From Deltaproteobacteria bacterium (lineage in GTDB: Bacteria; Desulfobacterota; Desulfobacteria; Desulfobacterales; Desulfobacteraceae), in assembly GCA_003647385.1 (NCBI GenBank), contig QMMT01000046.1, forward strand, positions 1-9,622: a stretch of DNA of 9,622 nucleotides. The letters run 5' to 3'. The notes beneath the pieces were generated by a model. That model worked only from the letters and a program-made list of their open reading frames with translations, was not told the DNA's origin and made no database searches. The position numbers and the translations under genes were made by a program. Position 1 is the first letter of the stretch, and each line of letters begins with the position of its first letter. Positions 1-6,705 of the stretch are shown here, piece by piece.

Positions 1-1987
1 CGTTTAATTCTTTTAATGAAAAGATGGAAGACTCAATTCTTTTTTCAAAATTATTTATCAATGTTACAATATTTATTAATTTTTCTTTTTTAAGAGATTC
101 TTTCCTCTTTTTAAACTCATATGATAGCTTTCGTTTTTTATCTTTTGCCCGGTCATGAAAAATTTTCAGTTCAATCATTTTTTGAAATGTTTTTTTTGCG
201 AAATGGCCTTGTGTGTCTCTTTTTTCTTTTAATTCATCCAGCTGCTGACTGATATTTTTTATTTCTATATTAATTTGCCTTGTCTTTTCAAGAATATGGT
301 GTTCAGTCCCCGCCCCAAGGACACACCCTTTTGTTTTGCTGTTCCCAACACCCGCAAGCTCGATACCATTTTTACCATATAAGGTAGAAGAGACAACCCG
401 GCATTGAGCGGAATCTATTTTCCCGCTGCAAAAGACTTTCGAGTCAATGATCTCATTTTTGATATATACATTTCCAAAGGTTTCAATTTTACAATTGTGA
501 AGGTATCTGGCATGAATATCTCCCTGGGCGCTTATGATTGAGTCGGTAATACCTATTTTGGACCTTACACTGCCGATAGCTTCAATGTGCGCACCCCTTA
601 TTTCTCTTGCAATTATTTCTCCTGCGGTTACAGGATAGGCACCCGTCAAAACACCTGAAATATTTATATTTGCATACATTTCAAGCGGCCCATATTTAAG
701 ATCAGCATTTTCAAGAACGTTAATCGCCGGATGAATATATAGCTTTCGCTCAATGGATAGAGATGGAAAGCCTGTTTTACCGGCAAAAGCTTTTGTGTTG
801 TCTTTTGACAACCTTGTCCCGGAGGCACACTTGAATGTAAAGTCATGGCCTTTGGTTTGTTCAATATTATTCCCAAACAAATCTTTTTTTAAATAGGTGT
901 CTCCGCCAATACGCTGCTCAACCAGCGTCGCTCCTTTTTTTTTGATTTCAGTATCAATCAGGCTTGTATCAAAATGGTAAAAAGCCCTCTTGGCTTTTAT
1001 TAATTCCAGAGAAAAATCCTGTTTGGCGGCAATAAATTCAGTGTTTTCCATATCAAGGTTGCATTGAAGAATGGCATCCGGGTAAACGCCATACCGGATA
1101 CCGCTGCTCTCAAGTGCTTGCTTGACATCCTGCAAATGGATAGATTTTTTTTTCTTTTTGATTTGAATAAGGGCTTCCATTTGATCGGGACTGATTCTGA
1201 CACGAATTACCGGCTCAGGCGCGATCTCATCAATTTTTTCTATTCGCTCCTGTTCTTTTAAAATCAGATTTTTCTGGTTTTCGGTTAAATAATTTAACTC
1301 AACCATAATATCGCCAAGGATCCGAATTTTTTTCTCTTCTTCAAATGCTTCTTCCTGAACTTTTTGAGCAATCTTAACTTCCCGTTCAGAAGCCATATTT
1401 TTTTCAATAACACTTGCTGCAAATTCTTTATCCAAGACCATTATTTGCAAAAATTGCTTTTCATATCCGGAAAGATTTATGTCTTTTTTAATTTGTGGAT
1501 CATTCTGTGAGTCATTCTTTTGATCCAGCTCATTTGATGGATATGAAGCAAAGATTTTTTCTGCCTGTGTATCAAGGAAAGTCTGTTGCTTTAAAATCGC
1601 ATTTTTCTGTTTTGTTGTAATGACCCTGGATTCAACCAGGATATCTCCAATCAATTTTCTTATTTTTGCTCGTTTAAACTCATTTTTTTGGTCCTCAAGG
1701 GCCTTGTCAACATCTTTTTGTGTTGCAAATCCTTTTTCAATGGCAATTTTACCAAATTCTTCCCCTCTTTTTTTGATGATAATATATTCCCGGATCAGTT
1801 TTAAAAGTCCAACCTGATATTGAGTGGCAAATTTTTCGCTAAGCAAAAGTTTATCAAACCCAGGGGTATGACCATCTTTTAGCTTGAGAGAGTATAAACG
1901 ATTAAGAAGTGTAAACTGTTCCTTATTGATAGTGCCGTATTGCAGTGCAAGTGCTGGCAGAGACGGAATTTGACTGGATTGTTCCAA
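1..1987 (-). CDS. FapA/DUF342-family polymer-forming protein with duplicated N-terminal helical repeats (3' end missing)
   Basis: An open frame of 662 codons runs off the left edge with no stop. Start: TTG at 1987-1985. A TAA lies two codons upstream in frame and the first in-frame ATG is not reached until about residue 183, so TTG is the most likely start; a weak GAAAGAA sits 6 nt upstream. Residues about 10-246 hold helical repeats with a GD-I-LVE...T..Q..AIL..Q pattern, like GspE/MshE N-terminal domains. Residues about 260-380 match the FapA N-terminal region. Residues about 380-560 form a glycine-rich, hydrophobic beta-helix-like stretch (VLTGAYPVTAGEIIA, SAQGDIHARYLHNCKIE, CSGKIDSA) typical of DUF342. 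Residues 566-662 are lysine/glutamate-rich coiled coil. The family usually ends with a short beta segment after the coil, so perhaps 60-80 residues are missing. FapA proteins are known from flagellar and polar assembly; the exact role here is unknown. It is not obviously related to the cobalamin genes upstream. Confidence 0.85.
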   Translation of the reverse strand, partial: MEQSSQIPSLPALALQYGTINKEQFTLLNRLYSLKLKDGHTPGFDKLLLSEKFATQYQVGLLKLIREYIIIKKRGEEFGKIAIEKGFATQKDVDKALEDQKNEFKRAKIRKLIGDILVESRVITTKQKNAILKQQTFLDTQAEKIFASYPSNELDQKNDSQNDPQIKKDINLSGYEKQFLQIMVLDKEFAASVIEKNMASEREVKIAQKVQEEAFEEEKKIRILGDIMVELNYLTENQKNLILKEQERIEKIDEIAPEPVIRVRISPDQMEALIQIKKKKKSIHLQDVKQALESSGIRYGVYPDAILQCNLDMENTEFIAAKQDFSLELIKAKRAFYHFDTSLIDTEIKKKGATLVEQRIGGDTYLKKDLFGNNIEQTKGHDFTFKCASGTRLSKDNTKAFAGKTGFPSLSIERKLYIHPAINVLENADLKYGPLEMYANINISGVLTGAYPVTAGEIIAREIRGAHIEAIGSVRSKIGITDSIISAQGDIHARYLHNCKIETFGNVYIKNEIIDSKVFCSGKIDSAQCRVVSSTLYGKNGIELAGVGNSKTKGCVLGAGTEHHILEKTRQINIEIKNISQQLDELKEKRDTQGHFAKKTFQKMIELKIFHDRAKDKKRKLSYEFKKRKESLKKEKLINIVTLINNFEKRIESSIFSLKELN
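1250..1960 (-). repeat. Protein-level tandem helical repeats in the FapA-like protein
   Basis: Residues 78-135 and 189-246 align without a gap over 58 residues with about 23 identities by eye, including a shared GDI.VE...T..QKN.ILK.Q core. Each unit is itself two related half-repeats of about 23 residues (78-100 and 113-135; 189-211 and 224-246). A more degenerate pair can be proposed at residues 10-31 and 44-66. The pattern is that of GspE_N/MshEN-type domains. The repeats have diverged at the DNA level and are recognised only in translation. Confidence 0.6.
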
Positions 1988-1993
1988 GGTTTA

Positions 1994-2000
1994 TTCTTTC
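1994..2000 (-). promoter_or_regulatory. Weak ribosome-binding site for the TTG start
   Basis: The minus strand reads GAAAGAA, then TAAACC, then TTG, a 6-nt spacing. It is only a partial Shine-Dalgarno match in AT-rich sequence. It supports the TTG start mainly because no alternative start lies nearby in frame. Confidence 0.35.
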
Positions 2001-2032
2001 AATTTTTTTAAATGGTTTGTTTTTAATTTATA

Positions 2033-2061
2033 AAGATAAAAAATTTTTGGAATAAAGTAAA
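2033..2061 (-). promoter_or_regulatory. Possible sigma70-type promoter for the fapA-like gene
   Basis: In the 108-bp spacer between the cobQ stop and the TTG start, the minus strand carries TTTACT, 17 bp, then TATCTT, each matching 4 of 6 consensus bases, with a second TATAAA-like stretch just downstream. It would give a leader of roughly 40 nt. The spacer is very AT-rich, so chance matches are likely. No convincing terminator hairpin was found in it, and read-through from cobQ is equally possible. Confidence 0.3.
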
Positions 2062-2095
2062 CGATTTCGTGAATCTTAACCCATGGATTTGATCA

Positions 2096-3559
2096 TTAAC
2101 AAATCTCACTTATATCAATATGGGCCTCAAGGTGTTCTTTTAAAAGAGAATAATCCTTCTCTTTTAAATTGAGCATGTCATCAAGCGGATGTTTCATGTC
2201 TAATTTTATCATCTCAAACCATTTTGACAAAATCTGAGAGGAATCAAAAAAGCCATGTATATAAGTCCCGGCGACTCTGCCGTCTTCGAAAATGCAGCCA
2301 TCTGTGTCTGTGCAGTGAAGACTGTTCCTGGAATTTATCTCAAGCAGAGATACCCCCGCATTCAAGTTTGTATAGCCCATGTGGATCTCATATCCTTTTC
2401 CTTTGGCGCCCTTCCATTGAAAATCGCTTAAGGTTGTAGTCTTTGGGGCTTTTAATACAGTTTGAACAGGTAAAAGGTTGAGAGCGTTTGTTTTTCCCGG
2501 GATTCCCTCAAGCCCATCAGGATCATCAACAAACTCACCCAGCATTTGATATCCGCCACAAATTCCGAAAATATGCCCCTGTGACTGGTAGTATTTTTTA
2601 AGGGGTTCTTTAAAGTTGTTTTTTAACCACTCAAGGTCTGCCCGGGTATTTTTTGAGCCCGGAATGATCACTGCCTTAAATTTTGACAGATGGTCAGGTT
2701 TGTCAAAAAAAATGGTTTGAATTCCTTTTGTTTTTGACAGGGAATGAAAATCCGTAAAATTTGCAATATGGGGCAGTCGAATGATACCGATTGCCGGCAT
2801 ATCTATATCGAAGTGTTTGAAATTATTGCATTCTTCAATTTCAACCGAATCTTCAGCATCAATTTTAAAATGGGTGTACCAGGGTAAAACCCCCAACACC
2901 TTTTTTTGGGTCTGTTTTTCAATCCAGTCAACCCCATCTTTAAACAGGGCAATATCTCCTCTGAACCGGTTGATAACAAATCCTTTTATCATATCCCTAT
3001 ATTTTTGAGGAAGACATTCAAGGGTACCGATAATTTGTGCAAACACCCCTCCTCTGTGGATATCTGCTGCAAGGATAACATCTGCATCGGCATATTCAGC
3101 CATGGCAAAATTTACAATGTCATTGGGCATGAGGTTGACTTCAGCACAGGAGCCGGCGCCTTCAAGAATGATCCTGTCATATATCTGTTCAAGCCGGTCA
3201 AAGGCTTTGCAGGCCTTTTTAAAATAAAATCCCTTGTTTCTATGGTAATCCATGGCGGTATGATTACCATGAACCTTTCCATTAAGGATAACCTGGGACT
3301 GCTTCTCCCCTGTTGGTTTTAAAAGGATAGGATTCATATTGACATGGGGAGCAATTCTTGCGGCTTCCGCCTGCACAATCTGTGCCCGTCCCATTTCAAG
3401 GCCTTCGGGTGTGATCCCTGAGTTGTTTGACATATTTTGAGATTTGAAAGGAGCAACTTTCACTCCCCGGTCTGCAAGGGACCTGCAAATAGCGGCAGCA
3501 ATGATACTTTTTCCTACATCAGAGCCAGTCCCAAGAACGGCAATGTTTTTTTTCATCAT
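2096..3559 (-). CDS. cobQ: Cobyric acid synthase (adenosylcobyrinic acid a,c-diamide amidotransferase), CobQ/CbiP
   Basis: A cytoplasmic, glutamine-dependent amidotransferase that makes the b, d, e and g amides of adenosylcobyrinic acid a,c-diamide to give adenosylcobyric acid, using ATP and glutamine. The 487-residue length is normal for the family. The N-terminal dethiobiotin-synthetase-like ATPase half shows the P-loop GTGSDVGKS (10-18), QNMSNN (41-46) and LEGAGSCAEVNL (132-143). The C-terminal class-I-like glutaminase half shows FGICGGYQMLG with the nucleophile Cys334 and GTYIHG with His435. All expected catalytic motifs are intact. The start ATG at 3559 overlaps the cobO stop as ATGA, so translation is probably coupled; a second ATG follows immediately and either could be used. 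An A8 run lies just after the start. This is the last cobalamin gene of the visible operon. CobQ and CbiP are names for the same enzyme. Confidence 0.96.
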   Translation of the reverse strand: MMKKNIAVLGTGSDVGKSIIAAAICRSLADRGVKVAPFKSQNMSNNSGITPEGLEMGRAQIVQAEAARIAPHVNMNPILLKPTGEKQSQVILNGKVHGNHTAMDYHRNKGFYFKKACKAFDRLEQIYDRIILEGAGSCAEVNLMPNDIVNFAMAEYADADVILAADIHRGGVFAQIIGTLECLPQKYRDMIKGFVINRFRGDIALFKDGVDWIEKQTQKKVLGVLPWYTHFKIDAEDSVEIEECNNFKHFDIDMPAIGIIRLPHIANFTDFHSLSKTKGIQTIFFDKPDHLSKFKAVIIPGSKNTRADLEWLKNNFKEPLKKYYQSQGHIFGICGGYQMLGEFVDDPDGLEGIPGKTNALNLLPVQTVLKAPKTTTLSDFQWKGAKGKGYEIHMGYTNLNAGVSLLEINSRNSLHCTDTDGCIFEDGRVAGTYIHGFFDSSQILSKWFEMIKLDMKHPLDDMLNLKEKDYSLLKEHLEAHIDISEIC

Positions 3560-4068
3560 TTTTCGATTCCAACTCTGGCTGTGACGCCTTTTCTGTAATA
3601 ATGCTTGATTTCTTTCATTTCAGTCACAAGATCTGCTTTTTCAATTACCCTGTCAGTGGCTCCCCTTCCCGTGATCACCAGCTCAACATTGTCGGGCTTC
3701 GCATCTATTAAAGATAGAAGCTCATTTTCTGATATCAGGTTGCATGTAACGGCAACATTTGCTTCTTCAGCGATTACCACATCATGTTTGTTCTGCTTTA
3801 AAATTTCCCATAATTTAAGATATCCCTGGGCACCCGCAGCAATATCTTCATCAGATGGTTTGCCCTTAACAAATTTTCCAAGGCCGTATTGTTCAATTGT
3901 TATATTTTCAAACCTGGATAAGGCTTTGATTTCAGAATAATCCCCTTTTTTTAAAAACTGGATAATATAAACCTTAAGGCCGGCACCGGCAGCCCTGAGA
4001 GCAAGTCCTAAGCTTGCAGTAGTCTTTCCCTTGCCATTCCCTGTGTATATTTGAACATATCCTTTCAT
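3556..4068 (-). CDS. cobO: ATP:corrinoid adenosyltransferase, CobO/BtuR (CobA) type
   Basis: Transfers the adenosyl group of ATP to the reduced cobalt of a corrinoid, normally cob(I)yrinic acid a,c-diamide or cob(I)alamin. It is cytoplasmic. The 170-residue length is at the short end of the normal BtuR/CobO range. The N-terminus carries the family P-loop GNGKGKTT (10-17). The C-terminal half has ELVITGRGATDRVIEKADLVTEMKEIKH (written across residues 129-156: key parts ITGRGA and DLVTEM.EIKH), then GVTARVGIE. The Walker-B-like strand reads VVIAEEANVAV (97-107), where many homologues have an aspartate (LDE). A good AGGAG lies 7 nt before the ATG, the clearest ribosome-binding site in the window. 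It follows cbiH after 30 bp and overlaps cobQ by ATGA. Its place just before cobQ fits adenosylation ahead of amidation. Confidence 0.94.
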   Translation of the reverse strand: MKGYVQIYTGNGKGKTTASLGLALRAAGAGLKVYIIQFLKKGDYSEIKALSRFENITIEQYGLGKFVKGKPSDEDIAAGAQGYLKLWEILKQNKHDVVIAEEANVAVTCNLISENELLSLIDAKPDNVELVITGRGATDRVIEKADLVTEMKEIKHYYRKGVTARVGIEK

Positions 4069-4075
4069 ATAAAGG

Positions 4076-4080
4076 CTCCT
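4076..4080 (-). promoter_or_regulatory. Shine-Dalgarno site of cobO
   Basis: The minus strand reads AGGAG, then 7 nt (CCTTTAT), then the cobO ATG. It lies in the only real gap (30 bp) between the cobalamin genes. It fixes the start at 4068 and gives independent initiation where no overlap coupling is available. Confidence 0.75.
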
Positions 4081-4098
4081 ATGGATCTTTGCTTAAGT

Positions 4099-4887
4099 TT
4101 AAATATCGTATTTTTTTGAGTACCCTCTGGGTGTAAATAGAAAATCAAGATATCGTATCGATGCGCTGGAACCGATAAATATGACCGTCTGCATCCCAAC
4201 CCGGGCGGTATCCATTTGATCCAGGGTTGTAAATGAGATGCTTTGATTCTCCCGCATGGCTCCGGTGACAATTCCAACAGGGGTTGCCGCATCCCTGTGT
4301 TCCAATATCAGGTCCTGGGCCCGTTTTAACTGCCAGTCTCTTTTTTTACTTTTTGGGTTATACAGCACAATGACAAAATCGGCCATGGCTGCGCATGTCA
4401 ATCGTTTTTCAATTTTCTCCCAGGGGGTTAAAAGGTCGCTTAAAGAAATTGCCGCGAAATCATGGGTCAAGGGTGCACCAGCCAATGCGGCACCAGCAGC
4501 CAGGGCTGGAATGCCCGGAATAATTTCAAGGCACAGGCCGAGATCGCTATCAGAAGGATTCGATTTCCCCTGAGTTCTTAATATCTTGATGTTACGCTGT
4601 TGACAGATTTCAAAGACAAGGCCTGCCATGGCATAAATACCAGGATCTCCACCTGAAACAAGTGCACATGATTTCCCGCTCAATGCCTGCTCAATTGCTT
4701 TTTCAACTCTTTCAACTTCCTTCATCATCCCGGTAGATATAATCTCCTTGTCCTTGATAAGGTCGGAAATCAAATCAATATAGGTTGTATACCCCGCCAC
4801 ACAATCGACCTGCTTAATAACCTCAATTGCCCTCTGGGACATGTAGGCAATATCTCCCGGGCCTGTGCCAATAACATAAAGAATCAT
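4099..4887 (-). CDS. cbiH: Cobalt-precorrin-3 (precorrin-3B) C17-methyltransferase, ring-contracting, CbiH/CobJ
   Basis: A SAM-dependent class III (tetrapyrrole) methyltransferase that methylates C17 and drives contraction of the macrocycle. The 262-residue length equals the plain one-domain form, with no C-terminal iron-sulfur extension. Visible motifs: GTGPGD near the N-terminus (7-12), VSGGDPGIYAMAG (77-89), EIIPGIPAL (121-129), then the highly characteristic run around residues 140-180 (THDFAAISLSDLLTPW and FVIVLYNPKSKKRDWQ) and TPVGIVTGA (202-210). These are diagnostic of CbiH/CobJ rather than CbiF or CbiL. The start ATG overlaps the cbiG stop as ATGA. There is no strong Shine-Dalgarno site, so coupling to cbiG is likely. 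Confidence 0.95.
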   Translation of the reverse strand: MILYVIGTGPGDIAYMSQRAIEVIKQVDCVAGYTTYIDLISDLIKDKEIISTGMMKEVERVEKAIEQALSGKSCALVSGGDPGIYAMAGLVFEICQQRNIKILRTQGKSNPSDSDLGLCLEIIPGIPALAAGAALAGAPLTHDFAAISLSDLLTPWEKIEKRLTCAAMADFVIVLYNPKSKKRDWQLKRAQDLILEHRDAATPVGIVTGAMRENQSISFTTLDQMDTARVGMQTVIFIGSSASIRYLDFLFTPRGYSKKYDI

Positions 4888-5963
4888 TTTTTTATTGCCA
4901 CGGCAATCGTGACATCCTTGTTTTTCTTTTTAGGAACAATAAGTTTTCCACTTCCCGAAGACAAAATCGCTGCAGCTTCGCATACGCTCTTGACTCCCAA
5001 ATGTTTCTCAACCATTTTTGATGGTGTTTGAATTGTTTTAACTGAATTTAAATCTTTTTTGTTATAAAAATCTATCTGAATTTTCAGTTCTTTTGAAAAA
5101 GAGAGTAAGCCTGTCTCATCCCTTTTAATCTCGGATGTTGCCAATCGACAAATGCTGTGAAGGGATAACCCTTCTTTTTTGAAGACTGAAAATAAAAAGA
5201 GTTTAATTTCTTCGTGGCTTGTTCCCCGGTTGCATCCAATACCGACACTTAGGACAGGCGGCCTTAAAACTAATGTTTCACATGAAACATTTTTGGTTTC
5301 ATAAGAACAGAATACGCTGCCTGTTGCTTGATCTGAATTGATTTTGTTGATCCAAAAGTTTTCCGGCAGGTCCTTTTTAATGAATCCGAAAGGATCATAA
5401 ATCTCTATTGAATCTCCCATGAGAAATGCCATATTAATATGTTTTATGTTTTGCGGGGTTTCGATATAAAGGCCTTTGTCCTTTGCAATCAAGTCAATGG
5501 CCGGAAGAAGGTTTGTGTCTGTCGCAGTAGTTATAACAGCGATGCCGTCAAGGATAGTTGCAATTTTTGTTGCAAGCATATTAGCGCCCCCCAGGTGTCC
5601 TGATATGAGACTGATGGCATGGTTTCCATTATCATCCACGACCACAACCGCAGGATCAGTTATTTTGGAATTGAGCAAAGGAGCAATGAGTCGAACGGCA
5701 ATCCCTGTGGAAAATATAAAGATATGTCCTGAGAATAGATTAAATTGTTGATGAATCTCCTGGGACAATTTTTTGAAAGTGACTCTGTTTTTATCACGTC
5801 GGCTGTCCTGCCAGATTTTTTCAGAGACAAAAAGGATTGAACCCTTAAACCTGCCTTGAATTTTTTGTCCAAGATCTTTGCCGTTTGGTGTAATGCACCA
5901 GATGGCAATGGATTTATTTTTATTTATCAGCACTTCTATAACCATGTGAAAATGTTGAATCAT
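4884..5963 (-). CDS. cbiG: Cobalt-precorrin-5A hydrolase, CbiG
   Basis: Opens the delta-lactone of cobalt-precorrin-5A and releases the two-carbon fragment as acetaldehyde, a step specific to the anaerobic (early cobalt) pathway. Its presence is the best evidence for that route. Layout: N-terminal region with IAIWCITPNG (19-28); conserved core IFIFSTGIAVRLIAPLL (81-97), DPAVVVVDDNGNHAISLISGH (103-123; key residues D110, D111, G122, H123), GGANMLA (125-131) and TATDTN (146-151); a variable linker about 160-232; C-terminal domain from PPVLSVGIGCNRGT (235-248) through ASAI-like SKMVEKHLGVKSVCEAAA (315-332). The 359-residue length is normal. The start is uncertain: ATG at 5963 overlaps cbiF by 44 nt; ATG at 5945 or GTG at 5933 would shorten the overlap and bring the N-terminus closer to that of homologues. 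No clear Shine-Dalgarno site decides. A parS-like 16-mer lies in the linker. Confidence 0.94.
   Translation of the reverse strand: MIQHFHMVIEVLINKNKSIAIWCITPNGKDLGQKIQGRFKGSILFVSEKIWQDSRRDKNRVTFKKLSQEIHQQFNLFSGHIFIFSTGIAVRLIAPLLNSKITDPAVVVVDDNGNHAISLISGHLGGANMLATKIATILDGIAVITTATDTNLLPAIDLIAKDKGLYIETPQNIKHINMAFLMGDSIEIYDPFGFIKKDLPENFWINKINSDQATGSVFCSYETKNVSCETLVLRPPVLSVGIGCNRGTSHEEIKLFLFSVFKKEGLSLHSICRLATSEIKRDETGLLSFSKELKIQIDFYNKKDLNSVKTIQTPSKMVEKHLGVKSVCEAAAILSSGSGKLIVPKKKNKDVTIAVAIKK
5274..5289. other. parS-like palindrome (possible ParB-binding site) inside cbiG
   Basis: The sequence TGTTTCACATGAAACA matches the canonical bacterial chromosomal parS TGTTTCACGTGAAACA at 15 of 16 positions; the only change is at the centre (CG to CA). 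The flanks extend the symmetry to 9-bp arms (AATGTTTCA/TGAAACATT, spacer CA). It lies in the poorly conserved linker of cbiG, encoding residues N-V-S-C-E-T, so protein constraint there should be weak. Whether ParB binds it cannot be told from sequence alone. Confidence 0.4.
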
Positions 5964-6705
5964 ATAATTTTGATTTTAAAATCGCATCGGTTTTAACGCT
6001 TGCTTCAACAGATTTTCCAACAATGATCAATGCGTGTCGTGTAATTTCATTGTCTGCCCAGGTTTTTACAAGCCTTTTTATTTTCGTATAAAATATTTTT
6101 TCTTCAGGATGGCTCACTTTATAAGCCACAGCACAAAGAGAGTCTTTGCCATAATGCTTTTCCAGTATTTCTTGAACTTTTCTGGCATGGCCGATACTCA
6201 GATAAATTGCCATGGAAGCTTGATGAGATGCAAGTTTTTCAAGATCTTCCGATTCAGGAACCGGTGTTCTACCGGATATTCTTGTTAGAATCAAGGTCTG
6301 GGTTACCTCGGGGAGTGTATATTCCATATTCATTTTTGAGGATGCGGCAAAGGCTGCTGTAACGCCCGGAATAACCTCGTAGGGAATGTTACTTTTTTCA
6401 AGTTCTCTCATCTGTTCAAAAATTGCACCATATAAGGAGGGGTCACCTGTATGGAGGCGAACAATTCTTTTTCCATTTGCATGATATGTTTTTATGGTGT
6501 CAATAATTTGATGAAGGTCCATGCCGGCACTTGATTTTGTTTCAGTATCTTCGCCTTTCCAGCACAGCACAGCTTTGGGTACCAAAGATCCAGCATAGAT
6601 GATTAGATCAGCTGTTTTTAACGCATTCATAGATTTGATTGTCATAAGATCAGGGTCACCGGGTCCGGCTCCTGCAAAAATAACTTTATTCTCATTCATA
6701 TTCAT
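5920..6705 (-). CDS. cbiF: Cobalt-precorrin-4 C11-methyltransferase, CbiF/CobM
   Basis: A SAM-dependent tetrapyrrole methyltransferase that adds the C11 methyl group to cobalt-precorrin-4, giving cobalt-precorrin-5A, the substrate of CbiG next door. The 261-residue length is typical. Motifs: VIFAGAGPGDPDLMTIK (8-24), YAGSLVP (37-43), GKRIVRLHTGDPSLYGAI (78-95), YEVIPGVTAAFAA (109-121), the CbiF-specific LPEVTQTLILTRISGRTPVP (131-150), and MAIYLSIGH (165-173). The start overlaps the cbiET stop (ATGA at 6705). An AGAAGG lies too close to that ATG but 7 nt before the second ATG (6699), so translation may begin at Met3. The 3' end overlaps the annotated cbiG start by up to 44 nt, the longest overlap in the operon. 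The C-terminal tail after residue 232 is not conserved-looking. Confidence 0.95.
   Translation of the reverse strand: MNMNENKVIFAGAGPGDPDLMTIKSMNALKTADLIIYAGSLVPKAVLCWKGEDTETKSSAGMDLHQIIDTIKTYHANGKRIVRLHTGDPSLYGAIFEQMRELEKSNIPYEVIPGVTAAFAASSKMNMEYTLPEVTQTLILTRISGRTPVPESEDLEKLASHQASMAIYLSIGHARKVQEILEKHYGKDSLCAVAYKVSHPEEKIFYTKIKRLVKTWADNEITRHALIIVGKSVEASVKTDAILKSKLYDSTFSHGYRSADK

Larger units (their letters stand above)
1988..2095. other. 108-bp spacer between cobQ and the FapA-like gene
   Basis: The largest non-coding stretch in the window. It is very AT-rich, holds the possible promoter at 2033-2061 and the weak ribosome-binding site, and has a small imperfect dyad GATTCACGAAATC on the minus strand (2063-2075) that is not followed by a T-tract fit for a terminator. 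No other signal is seen. Confidence 0.6.

Noticed and set aside
2063..2075. Small dyad GATTCACGAAATC after cobQ as a terminator
   Set aside because: The stem is only about 4 bp with no clear U-tract directly after it, so it is not a credible intrinsic terminator.
2906..3322. Plus-strand 138-codon open frame antisense to cobQ
   Set aside because: It is fully inside the well-supported cobQ gene, has no recognisable protein features, and looks like a by-product of cobQ codon use.
3605..3940. Plus-strand 111-codon open frame antisense to cobO
   Set aside because: It lies within cobO, whose motifs are intact; the serine-rich translation is typical of an antisense shadow.
4065..4292. Minus-strand 75-codon frame overlapping the 3' end of cbiH and the cobO start
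   Set aside because: It is out of frame with cbiH, whose conserved C-terminal residues continue to 4099; the translation has no recognisable features.
4256..4573. Plus-strand 105-codon open frame antisense to cbiH
   Set aside because: It lies entirely inside cbiH and has no motif or ribosome-binding site of note.
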